From Chaetomium olivaceum (Eukaryota > Ascomycota > Sordariomycetes > Sordariales > Chaetomiaceae), in the NCBI GenBank assembly GCA_039881045.1, contig JAYWVB010000019.1, forward strand, positions 544,313-608,312: 64,000 nucleotides of DNA, read 5' to 3'. Shown one piece after another: positions 56,023 through 64,000 of this stretch (positions within the stretch are counted from its first letter, which is position 1; each line of letters starts with the position of its first letter). A program made the position numbers and the translations under genes. Below the pieces are notes generated by a model. It had not been told where the DNA came from. It was given only the letters and a program-made list of their open reading frames with translations, and searched no databases.

Positions 56023-56673
56023 GGCCGTACTCAGTCTGGAAGTCAATTGTGGCGTACGACCAAAAAGCGAAAGGTATATATATTTTTTTTATTTAATAGG
56101 GAGGTCGAGATGGATTCAGTCAAAGTCTCAACCTAACTCCGAACCCGGGGTCCGCTCCGTTGTAAATTGCGGGTCTCAGGGCCGTTTTCAGTGGACTCGG
56201 AGCAACAGCGCATTGCCGGCGGCCCTCCGAATGCTCCACAATGCCTCGGAGACGAAGGATGAGGAGTCAACTTACAACCAATGTACATAATCTATCTGGA
56301 CATAACTCATAAACTATACGGAAGGTTAATTACTATTTTGAGCCTTAGTTAACTCCCTACCAAGTGGCATAGTTTTTCACTGCCGTTTTAACTATTAAAT
56401 TTATAAATTTGGTACGAATACCAAATCGGGATACCGGTTCCAAGTTTACGAGTGATGTTGCACACAGCGCTTAATTCACGGCTTTCAGGTAACCGGGCTG
56501 AAACCGGACTGTTGCCCGGTCAACCATGCCCGTCAACAGGTTCCTGCATTGCGCCCCGATCTGGCCCCACGACTACATCTCAAAATCGACCTCACATGCA
56601 CATCCGACCACTTGATTGCCATTTTTCCTACGTAAAACCAACCTTCAAATTCTTAGTGAGATAAATCGCCACA
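56023..56673. other. Divergent promoter of Arh1 and the membrane-protein gene
   Basis: 650 bp with an AT-rich patch at about 56285-56455 (TTAACTATTAAATTTATAAATTTGG) that stands out from the GC-rich surroundings. No gene or clear repeat was recognised. Confidence 0.5.
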
Positions 56674-58690
56674 ATGGGGGGCTCTCAGCCGCCATTCATG
56701 TACCAGTCCGTCAGCAGGGACGACGAGAAATTCCCGGCTGTCAAGTTCGATCCAAAGGCAATCACTCGAGCAAGCTACGAGTCAAAGAAGCCGAAACCCA
56801 AGCCAGACGGCCCGCTTGTCTCATTCAACCGTCATCCCGAGTATGTCCCCTTCCCATTCCATACCACATCTCGGAATCAACATTCCAGTGCCGGTACGGT
56901 ACGTACCCCAAACACCCGCTAACTCACTGCCACAGTGCTCTCATGGTGCCCAATGGGCGAAAACAAAAGTATAGTCCAATGGGCCAGAGGACAAAGGGCT
57001 GGATCAAGGGCATGCGCGTCGTGCAGATGTGTCTCAGAGTTGTCCAGGCCATCGCAGCCGTCGGCCTCATCGTCGCCATGGCCGTGTCGGGTCTAGCAGG
57101 ATGGGTCGTCATTGCGACTGTAAGCCACTTACCATGTATTAACTTGCTACCCGGCCGTGCAGTCTGCTAACCGCCGTCCCAGTGTGGCATTGTCATTCTC
57201 CACTGCATCTACAGCGTCTTCCACCATGTCCGGCCAGCAGGAGCTAGGACGCCCGGCTCGTCTGCGGGTTATCAGTTCTTCGCTGGTCTCTCTGATCTCT
57301 GTGTTCTACCTCTGTACGCGTACGGCGCCGTCATGACCAGGAACAAGAACGAAGAGTGGAAGACGACGGCCCCGCCTGACGACCCGGACGTCGTCAAGTA
57401 CATGGTCCCGTCTGTATTCTGGGGTCTTATTGGCGCTGGTGGCTTGCATCTTATCTCGCTGGGCATCTCCCTGTGGCTCGGCTTGATGTTCCGCCGTATC
57501 GCATGCATGCCCCCGGATATGAACCCGCTCGAGGCCAACCTCACCTCGCGCGTACACAAGCGCAACAAGTCTTCGGTCACTACCACATCGACCTACTCGG
57601 ACGAGAAGCGTGAGAGCGAGCTCTACGACGACAGCTCCTCCCGCCCGCCGTCGGTCCCCTTCATGCATACGCGCCGGGGGTCGGATCTGTCTCTCGCTTC
57701 CGGCGACTCCCGCCTGAACCTACCCAGCCGGCAGTACCAAATTCCCGCCAGCGACCGCAACTCGACTACATCCGAGGGCTTGAAGCGCATGTCCGCGCCG
57801 CCTCCCCCGGCGCACCGCGCCTCCTACACGGAGATCCCTCTCGGCGAAACCGGCGCTGCCTCCTCGTCCCGCCCGGTCTCTGTGCACTCGTCCCGCCCCA
57901 GCACCGGCTCTGTGCCGTCCTACCGCGCCGAGCCCGTCTCACCAGCCCAGACCGTCCAGCCGCGCTCCGCCAGGTTCACCGAGACCTGGTACGCCTCCGA
58001 GTCTCTCATCAACCGCACCCAGCAGCGCAACCGAGCCACCCCGACCCCTCAAAAACAAACCAAAACCAAAGCCGCCTACGTCTCCCTAGACGCCTCTGAC
58101 GGCGAAAACAACTCCGACTCAGAAAACGACACCTTCTACACCCCCGCCCGCGGCACCACCACCACCAACGACGAGAACACCAACAACCACCCCAACCCCC
58201 TCCGCTCCAACCCTCTCGCCACCAACAACAACGATAAGCCCGCAAACAACAACACCACCGCCAGCCCCCGCCGCCCCCGCACCCCCTTCTCCCGCCTGCG
58301 CAACTCGGTCCTCTCCACCCTCTCCCCAACGACCGCCGCGTCTCGGGCAGCCAGGACATCACCGACCAGACCCAGACCCACACCCAAACCAAGGCTCTCG
58401 CAGTCGGTGGTGTCTCGAATCCGCGCAACAGGCTGTCGTCCATCCAGACGGACGGCGCCTTCTTCTCGAAGCCGTACGGCGAGTTGAGGGCCGCGACGCC
58501 GCCTGTGCTGGTGGGTGGGACGAACAAGGAGGAGGAAGCGAGGGACAGGGACAGGGACAGGGTGGTGTCGTCGGGGAATGATTATGATTTGGGTGGTGGG
58601 GCGGTGGGGAGAAGGAATGTGAGCGGGAAGGTGGCGGAGGAGGGGAGGGCTGGGCAGCGGTGGTCGCGGTATGGGGTTTTGAATGAGTGA
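56674..58690 (+). CDS. Four-helix (MARVEL-like) membrane protein with disordered tail, one-base frameshift
   Basis: Exons 56674-56840, 56936-57119 and 57183-58690 give 619 residues once one base is restored. After a soluble N-terminus (MGGSQPPFMYQSVSRDDEKF) come about four hydrophobic segments: MCLRVVQAIAAVGLIVAMAV, GWVVIATCGIVILHCIYSVF, FFAGLSDLCVLPLYAYGAVM and VFWGLIGAGGLHLISLGISL. The spacing recalls MARVEL-domain proteins. A long cytosolic tail follows, rich in Ser, Thr, Asn and Pro (about 400 residues), likely phosphorylated. The frame breaks near 58342-58347 (CTCGGGCAGCC, one G missing); the next frame continues SQDITDQTQTHTQTKALAVGG to RWSRYGVLNE. Exon phase and total length both ask for one added base. 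Function unknown; homologues are common hypothetical proteins. Confidence 0.85.
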
Positions 58691-59105
58691 GGAAGGGAGG
58701 GGGGTTTCTCTCTCTTTTTGTTTTGTTCTTGTTTTTGTGATGGATGGGTGGGGAGGTAGATGGGTGGGGGGATGGTGGGTGGAGTGAATCGTGGGTGTTT
58801 GGTTTCGCGCATGACTGTCATGTTGGGTTATGTTCTGGTTGGAGTTAATGGTGTTTGTTTCTTGATAAGTACCCAGGAAGGTAGATGATGGATGAATGTA
58901 CGGCTACGGGATGTTGTTTGGTACCTAGTTTTGCAAATTCTGATGTGATTGCAGGTGTCCAAAAGTTTCGTCTATTCACAGGGGTATATACAACCGAGCA
59001 ATGTCTGTGTTTGTTTCGCAAGTCCCGACCAAACGCTATCCCGGATAGTTAACCGCCGCTCTCAACAGCAGACCAAACAATAACCTCCCTTTCTCTCTCT
59101 CCCTA
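58691..59105. other. Convergent 3' region of the membrane-protein and PMS1 genes
   Basis: 415 bp between two facing stop codons. G/T-rich on the left (GGATGGGTGGGG repeats). No gene is seen. Confidence 0.6.
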
Positions 59106-62100
59106 CTAATCATCCCCCCTCTTCTCCCTCGCCCACCCCGCCCAATCTGTCCTCCCTGGGCCACCTCCCCCTCCAAACCCATCACCATCACCACCCCCCT
59201 CAACCCAGCCCCTCCCACCATCCCACGCCCCGCCCAGCCCACAGAGATGCCGCATCGTCGGCCTGCCATGCGGACAGTTCCACGGCTTCTCCATCTCGCC
59301 CATATGCCGCACCACGCGCTCCATCTGCCGCTGCGACAGCGCCCGCCCGATCATGATGCTGCTGCGGCACGCGCGCATCGCAAACATCTTGCGCACCCGG
59401 CTGGGGCGCGGCACCGTCGACGCGCTCGACGTCGGGTTGTCCGCGAGTAAGAATATGAGCTCTTCTAGGTCGGCGAGCGAGAAGGTTGTTTCGCGGCTGA
59501 GCGGGAGGCTGAGCAGTTGGATGCGTGAGCCGACGGGGCGGGCGCCCGAGGTGTCGGCTTGTACGGCAAAGCCGTTGCGCTCGAGTGCTGGGAGGTGTTC
59601 GAGGATGATCTCTTCTTCGAGGGCTGTTAGTTCGAGGGTTTTGGGCTGGACCAGCCGCTGTGATTGCACCGTGGTGGTGGCTTGGAGACGCTCGAAGTTG
59701 TATTTTTCGTCCGAGGCGTGTTGGTCGATGATGAAGAGCTCGTCGTCGGCGGCGGCGGCGGCTTCCGGGGTGTTTTCTGCCGAGGCAGCGGCCTCGCGCA
59801 CGGCGAGCACGAAGCCCAAGTTGAATTGCCCGACGATTCGCATCTTGGCGAAGTCGGTCTTGGAGATTTTCAGGGACAGCTTCTCCTCGGCGTCGGCTGC
59901 TTCGAGACCGTCTGGGATAGCTTTGGGGGAGGCTCCGGACGGCAGTGGCGGTATGTGGCGTGTGAGGGCTGCGATGCGTTGTTGTATCTCGTCCGCGCTG
60001 GTCTTGACTTGTTGCTCTAGGTTGAGGGTCATGTCTTTGCGTTTTGACCGCCCCTTGACAAATAGTTGAGATCGCTTTTCGCCTTCTTCTGTTGGCTCGG
60101 CAGCGGCCTCGGCGGCGTTTATCATTTCCCGAACCTTTTCGTCTTCTTGAGCTTTCTTTCCGTCTTCGTCGACATAGTCGACGTCATCTGTGGCATCATC
60201 GCCGTGGAAGGCGGGCGTGTGCTCGACAGACTCCATGGTTGTGTCCGGGATGCTCGGGGAAGCTGGACGCTCGGCGTCCCCTGGAATTGGAACCCCTTCT
60301 CTAACCTTTTCAGTCTCGTCCTCAACTTCGCCTTCAGTTCGACCACTGCCCTCCTCTTGAGACACAAAAAGTGACCCCTCCTCGTCTTCATTCTCAACGG
60401 CGTCCCCGCCGGTTTCTTCCATCTGCTCGTCGACATCTTCTTCAGATCCCTCTTCGTGCCCGTCGACATCCTCACCGGATTCTTCCATATCCTCATCAAT
60501 ATCCTCAACCAACATCTCGGCCTTGTCTCCAGACCCTTCATCGGCACGCGCCGAAGCAGAAAAAAGCTGAGTGAGGCGTCCACCAAAAGATGGTAGAGGC
60601 GCGCTTCGTTTCCCCACTTTCCCAGTCCCCGTCGCCCGCGTCGTCGGTCTCGGATCTTCGTCAACTTTGGGGCGTTTGGCAGCATTCCCGATCAAGCTCG
60701 TCACCGTGTGGTCGCCGATGGTGATGGTTGCCACCTCCTGGGTTGAACGCTTGAGCGGCCGCGTTGTGGTCATCGGGACGACTCTTGACGCTGATGATGG
60801 TTGTGATGAAGGAGCAATGGCAGAAATTGGCGGTTCGAGTTCAATCCTGGCGTCTTGTTCGTCGTTCTCTGGTGGGATTTCCCTCGACCTGTCACTAGAT
60901 CTCGTTGAGCGGGCACCGGATTCTACAAATTCCGACTTTTTCGTTATTCGAGCCGGTGTCTGCTTCCGCCTCTCCAGACATCTGCTCTTCACCCTCGGAA
61001 TCCTCTGCAGTGCCGTCGGCGCTTGCAACTGCTGGGTCGGAACGGGAAGCTCCACCTGCGGAACTGCTCGCACGTTGTTGGACCTCGGGGGCTACCGCAG
61101 TTCTCCGGATCACCGGGACTTTTTGCAAGCCAGCGGGATAACAAGCCCGCGGACCGTGACGAGCTGCTCGGCTTAGGAGGCGCTTGTATTGTAGTCGGCT
61201 GCTCGTTGTCCTCTCCCTCCTCGCTCCCCTCCTCGTCATCCTCTTCTTCCTCGTCCTCTTCATCGCCGACCTCGTCCTCCTTGGCTCGCTTCTTCTGGAG
61301 GATTGGGGAAGTAGACTCCGCCTTTCGCTGCGACTCCACTGTTGCCGCCCTGGTGCTGGCCTGGGCCGAAGCAGGTGTCCACGAACGACCGGCGGCTGAT
61401 TTGAAGGAGTTCTGCTTCAACGTCTGCGCTTGGGATATAGGGATGGTGACATCTTGCGTCTCGAAAAGCTCAATCAACGATTCCCGCAAGTTATCGAGCA
61501 TTTGCCCTTGGTCGTGCAACAAAATGGTCCGCTTGTCAGGGCTGACATTGACGTCGTAAAGATGGGTGTCTAACTGGATGTCGGCAAAGATAAACGGCGA
61601 TTGGGAAGCGTTGTATGACCGGTAAACCTCGTTGAATACCTTGGCAAACTGAGGCAGGCCACAGGGTCGCCCGTTGACATAGAACATTTGACGGTCAGGG
61701 GTTTGCCGACCTTCGCCGTGGGCAGGTCGAGAAACGTGGCCGAGAATGCGGACCTCAGTGGCGCTTCCGCCTACCTTCGCCTTTCCCTTGCTAAGGGGAC
61801 CAGCAGTGGGCGTTAGTTCGAGTTTGAGGTCCATCAGGATCAGTGCATTCATGGTCTTCACGCCAAACACGTTGATGATGTTCTCGCGGGTGGTGGGGTT
61901 CCCCTTGGTTGAGAACAAGACCATGCGTTTGCCCTTGGTAGGCTGTTGAGAGACGGTGAACTTGACGCCGGTCTGCACACATGCATACTGGTTGAGGAGG
62001 GTGATCACCTTGCCCCATTCCCTCTTGATGTTCCGCTCCAGTTCTCGGCGGCGGACAGGCAGGTTGTGGAACAGGTCTTCGACAATGACGGTGGTGCCCT

Positions 62101-62662
62101 TCTGGCCCGAGACGACGCTGGTGCTCTTAAGCTTCCCAGAGGTCTCAAACTCGAGCCTGCTCGCACGTGGTGCGTCCTGGGCGGTACATGTCACGACGGC
62201 AAAGCGGGACAAAGCGCAAAGCGAAGATAGCGCCTCGCCTCTGAAGCCGAATGTCTGCAACTCCGAGAGGTCATCGTAGCTCGTGAGTTTGGAAGTGTAG
62301 TGCTTCAAGGCGATGGACTCGTAGTTGTGAGATGCAATGCTGAGCCATTGTCCTGGACTTCAATCGAGTCCAGCCCTTGGTTCTTAAAGCGGACATCTGC
62401 AAATAGCGTAGTCTTGTTAGTGCAGAACTTATATGTGCGCTTGACTCAAGCCACATACCGATGGCGGTTGCTCCAGCGTCGAAGCTGTTCTCGACCAACT
62501 CTTTAGCTACAAGAGCTAAGTCTACAATAACTTGGCCAGACTGGATTTGATGGACCTGTTTGATGTGTCAATATCTATTTATATTTATTTATTTTATTTT
62601 GCACAATAGCAAAAACGCACCGTGCTCGATTCAATGGCCTTGATAGTGGCACTTGATGCCAT
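59106..62662 (-). CDS. pms1: DNA mismatch repair protein PMS1 (MutL homologue), three apparent frameshifts
   Basis: On the minus strand, exons 62662-62621, 62555-62459 and 62396-59106 give 1142 residues after net correction. PMS1 pairs with MLH1 (MutL-alpha) and nicks DNA during mismatch repair. The ATPase motifs are LVAKELVENSFDAGA, DSIEVQDNGS (broken) and TFGFRGEALSSL. The C-terminal domain has the metal-endonuclease motif IIDQHASDEKYNFE and ends with FAMRACRSSIMIGRALSQRQ and CPHGRPTMRHL. A long acidic linker lies between. Frame errors are one base missing at about 62340 inside the GSGI motif, one extra A in the A5 run near 61120-61126, and one extra A in the A5 run near 60939-60943. The phases of all three exons fit these changes exactly. 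As written, the protein would stop soon after the first break. Confidence 0.94.
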
Positions 62663-64000
62663 TCTTCGGGATTCCCCGGCGCTACCGTAATGACTCGATA
62701 ACTGCCTTTGCTATCACTAATCTAGAGTTGTTTCGTCGGTTGTTCGGTTGTTGAGGGATGGGTCGATGAAAGTTGGCGATCCCAATTCGGTTCTGTTACA
62801 TTGAGACATGGAGTGACCGACTTGACAAAGCTCACACCGTGCCCGCCTCGCATGGACGCGACGAGGAACGCGTCCTCCAATCCATGCACGCTAGGAACCA
62901 TCACCTCAGTTAAAGCACCTAAGTGGGACCACTGACAGCCAGCGAGCAGCTACCCTGGCCGGGCACTTTCTACCCCGCCATTTTACTGATGGATGAGCCG
63001 ATGGAACTTCCGTCGTGAACATGTAGTTCGGGTATTGTTTGTCTACCGTTTGTGATGTCCCATTTAATTACCTCGGTACTACGTCTCTGTAAGTTGTTTT
63101 GTCCAGCTGGACTGTGTATACCTATTCGTAGAAGAGAAGCCCATTAGTTATCCATCAAGGCTTCTGAAAATACTTCGCACCCTTGGAGAGTCTCACGGCA
63201 CGATCGAGCCCCTTTAGTAAGTGCTGCACATGGAAGAGGGGTTTAATTGGCTGGCCACGGGTTTCTTCGCTTCAAGCAGGGATTCGGGTTGCTGCAAGTC
63301 CCATCCCGACCGCAGACACGAAGCACACAACTTGATTCGTGTGAAGCCTGGTTTTTTTCTTTCCCTGGAGCCATCAGCAACAAATGTTCGTATGCCCGAC
63401 GAGTAGCGTGTCTGTGGTGGCGACGAGGCATTGCAAAGCTTCCGTCGTATGTGGAGAGGACGCGTGTCAAACGGAGATCCCGGCTGTCGCTCACATCATC
63501 GAAACTTCCTTCGTTTGTAGTGTGGTTACAGAAGAGAAATACTATGGTAAGAATACACGTTGGTAACGAGATCGAAACGCCAGCGAGTTGCCAAGATGGC
63601 ACGCAACGTGCGGCCCCTGTCATGACGTATTACTTGGCGAGTTCGACGGAGGTTACGTTAGAGGAACAAAGCAGCTTCGACGACAACAGATTTGACTGGA
63701 TCAAGGCCTCTGGTCTTACACGGTACTCTACCCTTCATTGGCCCCGCGCAAAATGCAACGGCATTTGCAAAAGAAAAACGGGACACTCGGTCGGCCCTGA
63801 CCCCATTATCAATGCTTGACCACTTGCAGTATTTCCGTTGCTGCGGTGCAGCTTCCGGTCCCAAAGCGCAACGGACGTTATCGCCCCGATCTTGACCAGA
63901 TCGTCATGTCACGAGCATCAGAAATAGTATAGCATGGTTTTATTGACTTGAAAACAAGACTTTGATAGGCGGGAGGCAGGACCTAGACCGGCGCCTGACA
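62663..64000. other. PMS1 upstream region, no further gene seen
   Basis: 1.3 kb at the right edge. It holds an ACGCGT element 206 bp upstream of PMS1. Open frames such as 63247-63819 have no domain and no splice support; a gene starting beyond the window could have its promoter here. Confidence 0.5.
62855..62873 (-). promoter_or_regulatory. MCB-like elements upstream of PMS1
   Basis: GACGCG (62855-62860) and a perfect ACGCGT (62868-62873) lie about 195-210 bp upstream of the PMS1 start codon. ACGCGT is the MBF core; yeast mismatch-repair and replication genes often carry it. The match also arises by chance in GC-rich DNA. Confidence 0.45.

Noticed and set aside
63247..63819. 190-codon open frame at the right edge
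   Set aside because: No recognisable motif, an opposing frame of similar length, and no splice or promoter support.
1..64000. Secondary-metabolite or other gene cluster
   Set aside because: No polyketide synthase, NRPS, terpene synthase, P450 or transporter genes are seen; the two Zn2Cys6 regulators are not next to pathway genes.
1..64000. CRISPR arrays, operons or prokaryotic mobile elements
   Set aside because: Spliced genes and Pol III promoters show the DNA is eukaryotic; no regularly spaced repeats of CRISPR type occur. The TAGG arrays have no unique spacers.

Overview
This window is nuclear DNA from a filamentous ascomycete, most likely one of the Sordariales and perhaps close to the Chaetomiaceae. 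The signs are GC-rich genes with short GT..AG introns (about 50-170 nt) and CTAAC-like branch sites, two Zn2Cys6 regulators, a proline/glutamine-rich BRO1, and fungal housekeeping genes of Sordariomycete type. Short TACCTAGGTA/TAGG arrays are scattered between genes and inside one intron. The taxon is an inference; no marker gene fixes it.

Layout, left to right. 0-3.4 kb: a six-exon Zn2Cys6 activator of the cutinase/fatty-acid type (CTF1/Far). 5.4-8.6 kb: BRO1, an ESCRT-associated factor. 9.6-11.5 kb: a fumarylacetoacetate-hydrolase-family enzyme convergent with a small conserved protein. 12.1-13.8 kb: a second Zn2Cys6 regulator. 15.2-17.2 kb: a possible 38-residue gene and an atypical protein kinase. 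17.2-25.9 kb: almost gene-free except for a 40-residue cysteine-rich protein. 25.9-30.2 kb: exocyst EXO70 and a class III aminotransferase. 30.2-34.3 kb: no gene seen. 34.3-35.1 kb: a repeat-bearing, cysteine-rich secreted protein. 37.3-40.3 kb: MCM3. 40.9-45.5 kb: a MAK32-like sugar-kinase-family protein divergent from the cyclase-associated protein CAP/Srv2. 46.2-46.4 kb: a tRNA-derived, SINE-like repeat. 46.8-48.7 kb: carnitine acetyltransferase. 49.8 kb: an intron-containing tRNA-Leu(UAA). 50.4-54.2 kb: SWI3/RSC8 divergent from ETF-alpha. 54.3-58.7 kb: adrenodoxin reductase divergent from a four-helix-type membrane protein. 59.1-62.7 kb: the mismatch-repair protein PMS1. The last 1.3 kb holds no gene I can support.

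Themes. Three genes bear on fatty-acid use: the CTF1/Far-type regulator, carnitine acetyltransferase with a PTS1-like end, and ETF-alpha. The latter two have CCTCGG-type cores upstream. MCM3 and PMS1 each have an ACGCGT (MCB) element upstream, as expected for G1/S genes.

The most striking feature of the window is at the sequence level. From about 26 kb rightwards, eight otherwise good genes carry 14 small frame shifts, most of them in homopolymer runs, and intron phases confirm a net frame error in most. One broken gene is PMS1, hit inside its ATPase motif. Sequencing error is the simplest explanation, but a mutator lineage would leave the same trace. Other points for a second look are a perfect three-way-junction inverted-repeat element at 40.6 kb, the small cysteine-rich ORFs, and the tRNA-derived repeat.
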